In this document: positions 14,258 to 22,408 of the stretch, piece by piece
How the letters are laid out: each line of letters begins with the position of its first letter
How positions within the stretch are numbered: the stretch's first letter is position 1
Assembly: GCA_002789635.1 (NCBI GenBank)
Contig: PFTQ01000037.1
Coordinates: 1 to 31,160 of the forward strand
Source of the DNA: Candidatus Aenigmarchaeota archaeon CG_4_9_14_3_um_filter_37_18
Lineage (GTDB): Archaea > Aenigmatarchaeota > Aenigmatarchaeia > CG10238-14
Direction of reading: 5' to 3'
DNA length: 31,160 nucleotides
Notes under the pieces: model-generated
Database searches by the model: none
What the model saw: the letters and a program-made list of their open reading frames with translations, nothing else
What the model was told of the DNA's origin: nothing
Program-made: the position numbers and the translations under genes

Positions 14258-15196
14258 ATGATAATAATATCCAAAAAAACCCAGAGTTATGAAAGTCTAG
14301 TAAAACTAGAACAGATAGAACCCAAAAGTTGGATAGATCTGATCAATCCTACCAATGAAGAGATTGAAATGGTAGCAGAAAAAACCAAAGTAATGAAAGA
14401 CTACTTAAAAGCAGCTTTGGATGAGGATGAAAGGCCTAGGTTCGACACAGAAAATGATGAGATATTGATCATCTTGAGGGTACCCTATGAAATCGGAAAT
14501 GCATCTCCCTCGAAAGTGAAGACGATGCCTATTGGCATAATAATAAAGGGAGATTATATAATAACCACCCGTCTTTTCGACACAAATGTTATTAATGATT
14601 TTCATGAAAGCAAGATAAAAAGTTTCTTCACAAGCAAAAAAACCAGATTTTTAATACAGATACTGTCGAGAACAAACTACTATTTCCTGAAAAACCTTGA
14701 TAAAATAGAGAATGAGATTGATAAGATAGAAAAAAAATTAGTTAGGTCCCTGAAAAACCAGGAGGTTTTTTTGCTATTTGAGCTGCAAAAAATGTTGATA
14801 TATTTTAATTCAGCAATAATAGCAAACGGGCATGTTTTTGAGCATATATCCAAAGGCAAGGTCATAGAACTCTACAAGGAAGACGATGAATTGTTAGATG
14901 ATATAATCGTTGAAAACAGGCAATGCTTGGATATGGCGTCCAATTATAGCAATATATTAAGCAGCACTCTGGATGCTTACACTTCTGTCATATCAAACAA
15001 CCTTAATGATGTAATGAAGTTCCTCACAGCACTGACAATAATATTGTCAATCCCAACAATAATCGCAAGCATCTATGGGATGAATGTTAACCTGCCTTTC
15101 CAGACAAACCCTTACGCTTTTTGGATTGCAATAATCCTTTCATTATTTTTCTCGGCGTTAATGTTTTCATTCTTTGCAAGGAAAAATTGGTTGTAG
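14258..15196 (+). CDS. corA: CorA-family divalent metal ion transporter
   Basis: 312 residues. A large cytosolic N-terminal domain (1-250) with long helices leads into two C-terminal membrane segments. The selectivity motif YGMN is at residues 273-276 at the end of the first, and the second ends in a basic FFARKNWL tail. Pentameric Mg2+/Co2+ channel (established family). The periplasmic loop after GMN is NVNLPFQTNP. There is no clear ribosome binding site, and the upstream stretch 14192-14257 holds AT-rich promoter-like sequence. Confidence 0.93.
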   Translation: MIIISKKTQSYESLVKLEQIEPKSWIDLINPTNEEIEMVAEKTKVMKDYLKAALDEDERPRFDTENDEILIILRVPYEIGNASPSKVKTMPIGIIIKGDYIITTRLFDTNVINDFHESKIKSFFTSKKTRFLIQILSRTNYYFLKNLDKIENEIDKIEKKLVRSLKNQEVFLLFELQKMLIYFNSAIIANGHVFEHISKGKVIELYKEDDELLDDIIVENRQCLDMASNYSNILSSTLDAYTSVISNNLNDVMKFLTALTIILSIPTIIASIYGMNVNLPFQTNPYAFWIAIILSLFFSALMFSFFARKNWL

Positions 15197-15211
15197 GATA
15201 AGGATTAGATG

Positions 15212-15220
15212 TTATTTAAA
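15212..15220 (+). promoter_or_regulatory. TATA box upstream of tRNA-Ser
   Basis: TTATTTAAA lies about 36 bp before the mature tRNA 5' end, consistent with a short 5' leader removed by RNase P. Confidence 0.5.
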
Positions 15221-15251
15221 TTCTTACTTGTAATTTATAATTTATATTTAA

Positions 15252-15407
15252 GCCGAGGTGGCAGAATCAGGCAAATGCGCCAGACTTGAGGCATTCCGCT
15301 TTCGATGTGGAAGATGGCTTGACCCTGATTTAATGATGGACAAGGAGGTGGACCGAAGGAAATCTGGTGTTCTCCGGAACGTTAGGGTTCAAATCCCTAC
15401 CTCGGCG
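15252..15407 (+). tRNA. tRNA-Ser(TGA) with a 71-nt anticodon-loop intron
   Basis: The acceptor stem GCCGAGG (15252-15258) pairs with CCTCGGC (15400-15406), with discriminator G at 15407. The D stem is GCA/TGC. The anticodon stem CCAGA (15280-15284) pairs with TCTGG (15363-15367). Anticodon TGA is at 15287-15289. A long variable arm (GTTC-TCCG-GAAC) and T arm TAGGG/CCCTA with TTCAAAT follow. The long variable arm plus G73 indicate serine; leucine tRNAs carry A73. The intron is 15291-15361 or shifted by 1 nt; TTCC/GGAA can form the central helix of a bulge-helix-bulge. No CCA is encoded. Confidence 0.9.
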
Positions 15408-15468
15408 TGACTGTTGAAAGACATTAAAACCCTAAAATCGGCGTTTTTGACTCTCTAACCATGCAAAA

Positions 15469-15478
15469 TTTTATAAAC
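15469..15478 (+). promoter_or_regulatory. TATA box of the pilin gene
   Basis: TTTTATAAAC is centred 27 nt before the ATG at 15501, the spacing of a leaderless archaeal transcript. Confidence 0.6.
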
Positions 15479-15500
15479 TAGCAAACACTATCTATTAGAT

Positions 15501-15902
15501 ATGAGAAATAAAGCTATATCAGGAATAATAGCAACTATTCTTCTTGTGCTTATAGCGATTGCATTAGTAGGAGTAGCGTACGTCTTCTTCTCAGGGATGG
15601 TCGGTCAGAAAACATCAAAGACTTTCTCAATAGGGGAGACGGACTGTATTTCAAATCATATACTATTAACGTTAACAAACGACGGAACAGAACCAATAAC
15701 AGTAGCAACTGATCTAAAAATCTTTGTAGAGGGAGTTCAAGACACATCTGTAACTTATAACCCCGTAACAACAATCGCAACACATACCACTTCAACACTT
15801 ACCGGCATAGATAACACAGCTGGCACAGCACTTGCATCAGGCACTTATACAGTTATGATAGTAGGACCAAGCAACACCCAAAAAAGAGACGTTACTTGCT
15901 AA
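15501..15902 (+). CDS. Archaeal type IV pilin-like protein (class III signal peptide)
   Basis: 133 residues. The start MRNKAISGIIATILLVLI is the archaeal pilin N-terminus: a short basic leader, a prepilin peptidase site after KA, then a 20-residue hydrophobic helix that would form the filament core. The remainder is a Thr-rich beta domain with one Cys pair (C50, C133). Processing is by PibD/EppA-type peptidase (family knowledge). No secretion ATPase or TadC-like gene is nearby, so it is an orphan pilin here. A T-rich terminator follows. Confidence 0.85.
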   Translation: MRNKAISGIIATILLVLIAIALVGVAYVFFSGMVGQKTSKTFSIGETDCISNHILLTLTNDGTEPITVATDLKIFVEGVQDTSVTYNPVTTIATHTTSTLTGIDNTAGTALASGTYTVMIVGPSNTQKRDVTC

Positions 15903-15921
15903 AACGAAGAATAGTTAGGAA

Positions 15922-15938
15922 TTTTTTATTTTTATTTA
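15922..15938 (+). terminator. T-tract terminator after the pilin gene
   Basis: Runs of six, five and three T within 17 bp, starting about 20 bp after the pilin stop, fit archaeal intrinsic termination. Confidence 0.5.
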
Positions 15939-15976
15939 CTTTTATCAATTAATCCTTTTTCTCCCAAATAATTGTT

Positions 15977-16417
15977 ATGTTTCCTATAAACTCAAACAAA
16001 GCCAACCTCAAAAGAGTAGATTATGACATTCTCGACTTCCTTGAATACCCCAAGACCTTAGAGGAGATAAAGGCTGCATTCCCTGGAGTAAATGTCACTG
16101 TCAAAGTATTGGAATTCCTGGACAAAGGATTGATAGAGGAAAAAAAGGAGAGGTATGCATCTAAATTCCATACAAGCGAAGTCAAAAGGATTATTGAAGA
16201 GTCAAGAGTGCCTGAAGACATCAAAAAGAACTTCAGCTTCTTCCTCTCGCAGATAGACAACCCGTTTGTAAGGCAGAACATCTTCAGCACAGAAACAAGG
16301 GAAAAGTCTGACACGGTTTTCTCGGTTATGACCAGGTCGCTGAACCAAGATATAAGCATCAAGGAATTAAGCCTGATGAGGCTGGCAATGAATGACCTGA
16401 TGGAAAAATTAAGATGA
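15977..16417 (+). CDS. Uncharacterised protein with winged-helix-like N-terminus
   Basis: 146 residues, not assigned to a named family. Residues 14-56 read like a winged helix: YDILDFLEYPKTLEEIKAAF, then a V-VLEFLDKGLIEEKKERY wing. The rest is helical and acidic/basic with no Cys or membrane segment. It lies between the pilin gene and a convergent CBS protein, ending 7 nt from it. A transcriptional role is only an inference. A TATA-like element is not obvious. Confidence 0.7.
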   Translation: MFPINSNKANLKRVDYDILDFLEYPKTLEEIKAAFPGVNVTVKVLEFLDKGLIEEKKERYASKFHTSEVKRIIEESRVPEDIKKNFSFFLSQIDNPFVRQNIFSTETREKSDTVFSVMTRSLNQDISIKELSLMRLAMNDLMEKLR

Positions 16418-16424
16418 CTGGTTA

Positions 16425-16934
16425 TCAGCCTGTTTTCGGTATCTTCACTTTCCTTCTCGCATGTGGCTCTATCATCACTTTCATCAGGTCAACTCCAGTG
16501 ATTATTCCTACAAGCCTGTTCCTGCTCACCACCGGCATCCTGTGAATCTTGTGCTCCTCCATAAGCTTGGCAATCTCAATGAACGGTGTGTTCTGGCTTA
16601 CTGTGATCAGGTCTTTTGTCATTATGTCCTCTATTTTTGTGGTTGAGATTTTGTGCATCTCTCTTTCTAGGGTTTCGCTGGACTTAAGGGTTTTGAATAT
16701 TGTTATGACTACATCAGTCAGGCTTCCGCTTTTGAGCTCTGGAAGGTTGTCGATTTTAATGTCGATGAACTTGACTATATCTGTCACTGTAATCATGCCG
16801 ACCAGCCTTTCACCCCTGACTACTGGCAGGCCATGAATGTCCAGCTCTGAGAAAAGCTTTGCCGCATCAAAAATAGAATCATTCGGATGAAGATAGACAA
16901 CATCGCCTGACATTATATCTCTTGCTCTTTTCAT
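16425..16934 (-). CDS. Tandem CBS-domain protein
   Basis: 169 residues with two CBS domains: residues 5-58 (DIMSGDVVYLHPNDS, IHGLPVV-G-RLVGMITVTDI) and 97-155 (IEDIMTKDLITVSQ, IHRMPVVSRNRLVGIITGVDLM), joined by a helical linker. CBS pairs bind adenine nucleotides or S-adenosylmethionine and often regulate partner proteins. With no enzymatic domain, this is a stand-alone sensor; its partner is unknown. It is convergent with the preceding gene and divergent from an AbrB/PIN pair. Confidence 0.92.
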   Translation of the reverse strand: MKRARDIMSGDVVYLHPNDSIFDAAKLFSELDIHGLPVVRGERLVGMITVTDIVKFIDIKIDNLPELKSGSLTDVVITIFKTLKSSETLEREMHKISTTKIEDIMTKDLITVSQNTPFIEIAKLMEEHKIHRMPVVSRNRLVGIITGVDLMKVMIEPHARRKVKIPKTG

Positions 16935-16986
16935 GAATAATAGTTGTATTCCTGATTAAAAAATGTTGATGGTTAGGAATGATAGT

Positions 16987-16996
16987 CTTATAAATA
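16987..16996 (+). promoter_or_regulatory. TATA box of the second AbrB/PIN operon
   Basis: CTTATAAATA lies about 38 nt before the antitoxin ATG at 17030. AGGTGA at 17017-17022 is the ribosome binding site. Confidence 0.55.
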
Positions 16997-17029
16997 CCAA
17001 TTTTTAAATGATTACCAGGTGAATTAAAA

Positions 17030-17293
17030 ATGGTAAAAGATATAGAAGTGATAAACAGAGAGTTGCAGATTGGCGGGAGGATTACACTTCCGATAGAATG
17101 GAGAAGGGAGATGGAACTCAGGGTTGGATCTGAAGTTATTATGAGTAAAATAGATCATAAAATAATTATAGAGCCTCCATTGAAAATTACAAGCCTCAGG
17201 GGTGCTGGAAAGACCAAAAAACCTTCAAAAGACCCGAAAAGGGAGGCTAGAGATTACATGGTAGGAAAACTTATGAAGGAGTTGAAGAAATGA
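17030..17293 (+). CDS. AbrB/SpoVT-type antitoxin (VapB-like), second module
   Basis: 87 residues. The AbrB hairpin GRITLPIEWRREMELRVGSEV (split at residues 17-37) is followed by a basic Pro/Lys-rich tail suited to blocking a PIN active site. It overlaps the toxin ATG by 4 nt (ATGA), so antitoxin translation precedes toxin translation. It differs strongly in sequence from the antitoxin at 11639, so this is an independent module rather than a recent duplicate. Confidence 0.88.
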   Translation: MVKDIEVINRELQIGGRITLPIEWRREMELRVGSEVIMSKIDHKIIIEPPLKITSLRGAGKTKKPSKDPKREARDYMVGKLMKELKK

Positions 17294-17682
17294 GTGTCTT
17301 TGTAGATTCCAACATTTACATCTATTATTTCGAGGAAAATGAAGAGTTTACGGACAAAATAGAAGACTTTTTTAAAAAAAATAAAGACACAGCAACTTCT
17401 ACTCTAGTTGTAAAGGAGATTTGCTGGTATTATGAAAAGAAGAAAGAATTTGAAAAAATGAAGAACTTAATAAACGACTTGTTGAAGACTGAGGTCAAGA
17501 TTTTGGATGTGACATCAAAACAAATTCTAAATGCATGCGAATTAAAAATGAAACATAAATCAATTGAACTGAATGATCTCATAAATTATAATATAATGAA
17601 AGAAAATGACATAGAAACCATATTTTCCAGTGATAAGCATTTCGACAAATTGCCAGGGATTAAAAGGAAATTTAGCTTATAG
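17290..17682 (+). CDS. PIN-domain ribonuclease toxin (VapC-type), second module
   Basis: 130 residues, typical VapC length. The first Asp is in VFVDSNIYIYYF (residues 3-14), the conserved Glu in VVKEICWYY, then IELNDLINYNIMKEN and IFSSDKHFDKLPGI carry the remaining acidic residues of the Mg2+ site. Its 3' end overlaps the convergent metG by 11 bp. Family toxins cut tRNA or rRNA (established); this target is unknown. Confidence 0.9.
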   Translation: MSVFVDSNIYIYYFEENEEFTDKIEDFFKKNKDTATSTLVVKEICWYYEKKKEFEKMKNLINDLLKTEVKILDVTSKQILNACELKMKHKSIELNDLINYNIMKENDIETIFSSDKHFDKLPGIKRKFSL

Positions 17683-19585
17683 GCGTTCCATTTTTCACCG
17701 CTTTATCCGGCTTCAGGCAGACGACTTTCTCATGCTCTCCTTCTACTGCCGCAAGTATCATTGCTTCAGACTCTATTCCCATGAGTTTAGCGTGCTCAAG
17801 GTTTGTGATGAATACCCATTGTTTTCCTGAAAGGTCTTCTGGCTTGTAGTATGGTGTTAATCCCGCCACTACCTGCCTTTGGAAGTCGCCGAAATCCACT
17901 CTCATTTTGATTAGCTTATCCGATTCTTCCACTGCTTCCGCTTCCTTTACTGTCCCTACACGGAACTCCATTTTTTTGAAGTATTTGAATGGTATCATAT
18001 CTTTAACCTCCGTATTTTTTTCAACTTCTTCAATATCATTAACATCTATTTTCTTAAACAATATCTCAGGCTTGTTTATTTTATGGCCAGGCTCTATGCT
18101 TAAAGAACATGCACTATCCCAAATGTTGCCTTCTTTTCTTCCGCTGAGGTTCAACTGATGCCATAGCCTTACACAAGAGCCTGGCAGGTAAGGGAATAGT
18201 AGAATGCTCAACGCCCGACATAGATGTGTGCATGTGTAAATGACTGTTCCGCACCTTTCTCTATTTTCCTTGATGAGCACCCATGGCTTGTTCTCCTGGA
18301 AGTATTTGTTTCCGTGAGCTGACAACTCAAGAATCTTCTGCAGCGCTTCCTTCAATTCAAGTTTCCCAAGAAGTTCTTTCACAATTCTAGAATAGGCTTC
18401 TATTTTTTTTATCAGATCTTTATCCTCTTTTGTCAATTTAGCAGCAGGAACTATGCCATCAAAATATCTGTCCATGAACGACAAAGTCCTGTAAACAAAG
18501 TTGCCGATGTTAGCAACCAATTCGTTGTTGACTCTCTCAACTAAAGCCTTCTCCGAAAAGTCGCCGTCATCAAAAGGCGAGATCTCGCGGAGCATGAAGT
18601 ACCTGAATGAATCTAATCCATACTTCTTCACAACATCATTCGGATCGATAACATTGCCTAAAGACTTGCTGATTTTTTTCCCTTCTGTTGTTATGTAGCC
18701 GTGGACGAAGATCGACTTGGGCAGCGGCAACCCTGCAGACAAAAGCATTGCAGGCCAATAAACTGCATGAAAGCGGATGATGCCTTTTCCAATTACATGA
18801 AGGTCGGCAGGCCAATATTTTTTAAATAATTCATTTTCTGACCCATATCCCAGGCCAGAGAGATAATTAATCAACGCGTCAAACCAAACATAAATCATCT
18901 GGTTCTCATCGTTCGGAACAGGTATCCCCCAACCTTTCATTCTCTCCTTCGGGCGGGATACACTAAAGTCTTCTAGACCAGACCTGATGAAGCTCAGTAT
19001 CTCGTTCTTTCTTGTTTCTGGGATTATTTTTAACTGGTCTGATTCTATCAACTTTTCCAGCTTCTTCTGGTATTTTGAAAGCTTGAAGAAATAGTTCTCT
19101 TCTTTTATTTTTTCTGGCGGCTTCAAGTGCTCAGGGCATTTTCCATCAACCAAATCCTTCTCTGTTAAAAAAGCCTCACAGCCCACGCAATACAACCCTT
19201 CATAAGTCTTCTTGTAGATGTCGCCAGATTTCAAGCATTCATTCCATAATTTTTGGGAAGCAGTCCAATGCCTTTTCTTGTCTGTAGTCCTGATGAAATC
19301 ATCGTAGGATATTCCAAGATTATCAATAGTCTTCCTAAAGAATTCAGTATTCCTATCTACTAACTCCTGAACCCCAATTCCTTTTTCCTCGGCGGCTAGG
19401 ACATTTTTTTGTGCATTCTCATCAGTACCTGTCAGGAAGAATACATCCTTCCCTAAAGATCTTTGAAATCTAGCAACCGTATCAGTCTGCAAGAATTCTA
19501 AAGCATGGCCAACATGCGGAGGAGCGTTTACATATGGAATAGCAGTTGTTATGTAGAATTTATTGAGTTTAGACACCTCTTTCAT
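17672..19585 (-). CDS. metG: Methionyl-tRNA synthetase, with fused C-terminal tRNA-binding domain
   Basis: 637 residues from ATG 19585. The class Ia motif HVGH is at residues 24-27 and KISKS at 304-308. A single zinc knuckle uses C133, C136, C150 and H153. The anticodon-binding helical domain follows, and a C-terminal OB-fold (about 535-637; MEFRVGTVKEAE, VAGLTPYY, LMGIESEAMILAA) is the Arc1p/EMAPII-like tRNA-binding domain. One knuckle plus fused OB-fold resembles the Thermus/Bacillus-type bacterial enzyme. ATG 19612 (nine residues longer) overlaps the likely TATA region. A convergent toxin gene overlaps its end. Confidence 0.95.
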   Translation of the reverse strand: MKEVSKLNKFYITTAIPYVNAPPHVGHALEFLQTDTVARFQRSLGKDVFFLTGTDENAQKNVLAAEEKGIGVQELVDRNTEFFRKTIDNLGISYDDFIRTTDKKRHWTASQKLWNECLKSGDIYKKTYEGLYCVGCEAFLTEKDLVDGKCPEHLKPPEKIKEENYFFKLSKYQKKLEKLIESDQLKIIPETRKNEILSFIRSGLEDFSVSRPKERMKGWGIPVPNDENQMIYVWFDALINYLSGLGYGSENELFKKYWPADLHVIGKGIIRFHAVYWPAMLLSAGLPLPKSIFVHGYITTEGKKISKSLGNVIDPNDVVKKYGLDSFRYFMLREISPFDDGDFSEKALVERVNNELVANIGNFVYRTLSFMDRYFDGIVPAAKLTKEDKDLIKKIEAYSRIVKELLGKLELKEALQKILELSAHGNKYFQENKPWVLIKENRERCGTVIYTCTHLCRALSILLFPYLPGSCVRLWHQLNLSGRKEGNIWDSACSLSIEPGHKINKPEILFKKIDVNDIEEVEKNTEVKDMIPFKYFKKMEFRVGTVKEAEAVEESDKLIKMRVDFGDFQRQVVAGLTPYYKPEDLSGKQWVFITNLEHAKLMGIESEAMILAAVEGEHEKVVCLKPDKAVKNGTPIS

Positions 19586-19693
19586 AGCATTAATTATAGT
19601 AGTTCTAAGCATTTAAGATATTTATTTGTTGTGTTTTGCAAATTATTTGCCTTGATTGAAATGCCTTAAATCCTATCGCTCCCAATTATTGGT

Positions 19694-20797
19694 ATGCAGC
19701 AATTCCACAAACATCTGGAAGAGATCATAGAGAGGATAAACTTCCTAGAAGCAAGAAGAGTCAAGTTCGGCAAGTTTGTTAGAAAGATTAATGGCGAGTT
19801 CAAGATCGGCCCGAACGAAGAGATATCAGATGTCCAAATAATCAACAAGCTATCAGACAGCTTCCCTGAAAAAGTCAGCGTGGTTGGAGTGGACGGCGGC
19901 ATAGTCAAAAAAAGCTATCATGGCTTAGATTTAATACTGATGAGAGCGGCTGGCGTAAACTTCGTCTATGAAAAAAATAAACTGAAGCATGTGAATTACT
20001 ATCCTTCATCAAACCCTATACCTGAGCCGAAGATGCTGACCGATCCTTTCTCTGATAATGAATTGAGCTCCTGTTATAATTTTGAAAGGCAGATCATGGA
20101 AGTTCAGACGACTATTGATGCTGTGAATAAAATGAAGCCTGATGTTGTTTTTTTGGATGGGTCGGTTATACCTCATTATATCAACAAGCCGGACAACCAA
20201 AAGCTGAAAGACTATTATCAGGAGATGATCGGAAAGTATAAGGAGCTGTTCAAGATAACAAAAGATCAGGGAGTGATATTGTCTGGCATAATTGAGGACA
20301 GCCGAGGAGTAAAATTCTGCGATATATTGAATAGAAGGCTGATGTCGAAGATGGGATCGGAGCTTTCATCAGAGCTTCAGAAGATTTTAGAGAAGACGAA
20401 AGATAGCAACCTGTTGGTTTATATTTTAAGGAAAGGGGAAAGGACATGCATATTCAACTATTCCATGAACTCTGAGATGCATCCGGTGCTGAAAGAGTTT
20501 GAAAAAATGAAGAAATCGTTCCTCAGCTTCTATATCAAGACAGTTGAGTTTGACAGGCCTGTCAGGGTGGATTTTGTCGGGAATGGAAATGCTATTGAAA
20601 CTGCGAATAAAATATCAAGCATACTCATGAAGACTTCTGGGCATGCGGGGTATGGCCTGCCTGCTGTATTGATTGAAGCCGACCAAAGGGCAAAGCTAAG
20701 CGAGAGGGATGTTGACATGTTTTATTCTGACCTTGTCGGAAGGGTTGGAAATGTTTCAAGCCTATTCAAGATGAGAAGGGAGATGAGGCCTTTTTAA
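19694..20797 (+). CDS. NurA-domain nuclease
   Basis: 367 residues. NurA motifs are present: VVGVDGG with D67, VVFLDGS with D155, and the C-terminal AVLIEADQRAKLSERD block near residue 328. NurA is a 5'-3' DNA nuclease that works with the HerA translocase in archaeal double-strand break end resection (established). HerA, Mre11 and Rad50 are not in the window, so the usual operon is broken. It is divergent from metG; a TTAAAT element at about 19664 gives a nearly leaderless start. Confidence 0.85.
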   Translation: MQQFHKHLEEIIERINFLEARRVKFGKFVRKINGEFKIGPNEEISDVQIINKLSDSFPEKVSVVGVDGGIVKKSYHGLDLILMRAAGVNFVYEKNKLKHVNYYPSSNPIPEPKMLTDPFSDNELSSCYNFERQIMEVQTTIDAVNKMKPDVVFLDGSVIPHYINKPDNQKLKDYYQEMIGKYKELFKITKDQGVILSGIIEDSRGVKFCDILNRRLMSKMGSELSSELQKILEKTKDSNLLVYILRKGERTCIFNYSMNSEMHPVLKEFEKMKKSFLSFYIKTVEFDRPVRVDFVGNGNAIETANKISSILMKTSGHAGYGLPAVLIEADQRAKLSERDVDMFYSDLVGRVGNVSSLFKMRREMRPF

Positions 20798-20899
20798 GTC
20801 AAAATTTTTCTTGAATAATACATTTTTTATCTCTGAGAGAAGATTTAAATAAGATTACTCTATAATCATGCATAATTATTTAATTTAACTTTTAACAGT

Positions 20900-21187
20900 A
20901 TGTTTATGGGCTATGATATTATTTCTAAAAAGCCGCTGAAGTCTCCTAACCTTAAGATAATCGACCATATAGGAACTTTTTATGGAACCGTGAACGGGGA
21001 AAAGCTTTGGGAAGTTGATAAGGTAGCGTGGGAAATCCTGAAAATGTGCGATGGTGAGAAAACAGTTGATCAGATAATATGGGGAGTTTCAAAAAAGTTT
21101 CAAATAGATATGGAAGAGATCAAGCCGATAGTGTTAGCAGTTGTCGATGAGCTGAAAAGAATTGATTTTGTTGATTTGCTTGATTAA
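20900..21187 (+). CDS. PqqD-like (RiPP recognition element) protein
   Basis: 95 residues. The PqqD-type fold is suggested by a short beta portion followed by W-VDKVAWEILKMCDGEKTVDQIIWGVSKKF and a C-terminal helix pair. PqqD proteins bind leader peptides for radical SAM peptide-modifying enzymes, but many stand-alone relatives have unknown roles. No radical SAM enzyme or precursor peptide is visible nearby. The ATG at 20900 is preceded by TTTAAATAA and TTATTTAATT stretches that could be the promoter. Confidence 0.7.
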   Translation: MFMGYDIISKKPLKSPNLKIIDHIGTFYGTVNGEKLWEVDKVAWEILKMCDGEKTVDQIIWGVSKKFQIDMEEIKPIVLAVVDELKRIDFVDLLD

Positions 21188-21213
21188 ATTCTGTTTTTTA
21201 ATGGAAAAGAATA

Positions 21214-21232
21214 TATAACAGATATTGTTATA
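21214..21232. promoter_or_regulatory. Operator-like 19-bp inverted repeat, site 1
   Basis: TATAACAGATATTGTTATA has 7-bp arms around a 5-bp spacer. It lies 18 bp before the winged-helix gene at 21251. A second half-site, again ATATAACAGAT, follows 23 bp downstream at 21236-21246 and runs up to the start codon. This is the layout of a repressor blocking its own gene. Confidence 0.65.
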
Positions 21233-21250
21233 ATAATATAACAGATTTTG

Positions 21251-21916
21251 ATGTTGTTGCAAAAGTTTACCAAAAGCGAGATAAAAATCCTAGAGGAAAT
21301 GCTAGCCAACCCATTCAAGGGGTACTCACTATCTTTTCTAAAAAAAGAGATTGGAATCAGCTATATGAGCATCTTTCGGGTGGTTAAAAGGTTAGAGGAG
21401 ATTGGAATATTAAAAGATGTTTCAATTTCAGGAAAAAAGCTCAGGGTGTTAAACTTTTCGAATCAATTGCTGTTAAAGCTTCTAGAAATCAGTGAAATTG
21501 AAAAGAAGATGAAGGCTGAACCGAAGCTGTCAGAAGTTCTTGATAGCTTAAGTGAAAGGTTAATTGAAACCTTCAGGGAAAAGTTTCTGATGATGATATT
21601 GCCTAAATTCCAAACCAAAAAAGAACTATTGGATAGACCGAAAATAGATCTTCTTATAGTAGCTGCTGAGCAGAACGAAAATTCCCAAAGAATTATAGAT
21701 GAAATGCTAATGAAAACTGAGTATCAAAACATTGCAGCAACCCTGGTGTCTCTGGATGATTTCTTCTGGGAAATTAAAAAAGAATTTGAATCCTTTAAAA
21801 AAGCTTGGAAGGATATGGGTATAATTTATGGAGAGCAAGCCTTTTGGAAAGAAGTCTCAAAATTGAATGAAAAAAATATTATTTCTGACGAGATCTTGTA
21901 TTCAAATATAACATAA
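21251..21916 (+). CDS. Winged-helix regulator with possible nucleotidyltransferase-like C-terminus
   Basis: 221 residues. Residues 1-70 are a winged helix (SEIKILEEML, YSLSFLKKEIGISYMSIFRVVKRLEEIGIL, then a basic wing). The C-terminal part (95-221) has an alternating strand/helix pattern with DRPKIDLLIVA, reminiscent of nucleotidyltransferase-fold domains fused to HTH regulators, but without an obvious catalytic GS motif. ATG 21251 is preferred over TTG 21248. Candidate operators lie at 21214-21232 and 21991-22009, flanking the gene, so autoregulation and control of the downstream surface locus are inferred. Confidence 0.72.
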   Translation: MLLQKFTKSEIKILEEMLANPFKGYSLSFLKKEIGISYMSIFRVVKRLEEIGILKDVSISGKKLRVLNFSNQLLLKLLEISEIEKKMKAEPKLSEVLDSLSERLIETFREKFLMMILPKFQTKKELLDRPKIDLLIVAAEQNENSQRIIDEMLMKTEYQNIAATLVSLDDFFWEIKKEFESFKKAWKDMGIIYGEQAFWKEVSKLNEKNIISDEILYSNIT

Positions 21917-21990
21917 AATTTTATGCCGCGTTAATCCTGTATAGAACTTAAAATTTGAAGGAATTATTGGAATTTTTTAGGTAAAATAAA

Positions 21991-22009
21991 TATAACAATT
22001 AATGTTATA
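21991..22009. promoter_or_regulatory. Operator-like 19-bp inverted repeat, site 2
   Basis: TATAACAATTAATGTTATA has the same 7-bp arms as site 1. It lies in the 492-bp gene-free interval 21917-22408. Only a 25-codon frame (22014-22091) follows directly; I do not call it a gene. The rest of this interval is AT-rich with several TATA-like stretches. Confidence 0.6.
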
Positions 22010-22288
22010 CTTTATGAAAAACTTGTCTATTTTAGTAAAAGGGTTTGATTTTTTAAGGGCAATTATTTTATATTTATTATCAGTAAATTAATCATCAAAA
22101 TATAGAAAATATTTTTTCTTGAAACATATCTTAAAGTCAATTTTTTGAGGCTTTCAGACAAAAAGCAAAATATTATTTAAACCAAAATTAAATAATCTTA
22201 TAATTGTACTTGGGGAATGGGGATGCCTTTAAATAAAGTATTTTGTAGACGTGGTAGAATATTGCTAATTTATTCTAGGTTATCTTCA

Positions 22289-22303
22289 CCCCATCCAATG
22301 GGG
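22289..22303. promoter_or_regulatory. Inverted repeat directly upstream of the giant ORF promoter
   Basis: CCCCAT-CCA-ATGGGG is a 15-bp inverted repeat ending 4 bp before the TATA box at 22307. In archaea, activators and some repressors bind just upstream of BRE/TATA. Its GC-rich arms stand out in an AT-rich region. Confidence 0.5.
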
Positions 22304-22306
22304 GGC

Positions 22307-22316
22307 TTATTTAAAT
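22307..22316 (+). promoter_or_regulatory. TATA box of the giant surface/signalling ORF
   Basis: TTATTTAAAT is about 100 nt upstream of ATG 22409, which predicts a 5' leader of about 70 nt. The weak GGTTGGTTG stretch just before the ATG could serve as a ribosome binding site. Confidence 0.5.
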
Positions 22317-22408
22317 GAAAAAGGCACTTTTTGATGCTGAATCCTTCGTATTTCCTATCACCCTAAGATGCCCTCCAGAAACTCTTAAAAGTTTTGGTTG
22401 GTTGAAAG

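Noticed and set aside
15252..15407. Reading the tRNA as tRNA-Leu because of its long variable arm
   Set aside because: The anticodon is TGA and the discriminator base is G, both of which fit serine; leucine tRNAs have A73.
22014..22091. 25-codon ORF directly after operator-like site 2
   Set aside because: Too short, no ribosome binding site and no recognisable motif; more likely part of a decayed or regulatory region.
22223..22318. 31-codon ORF after a GGGG run upstream of the giant ORF
   Set aside because: It overlaps the inverted repeat and TATA box of the giant ORF and has no homology pattern.
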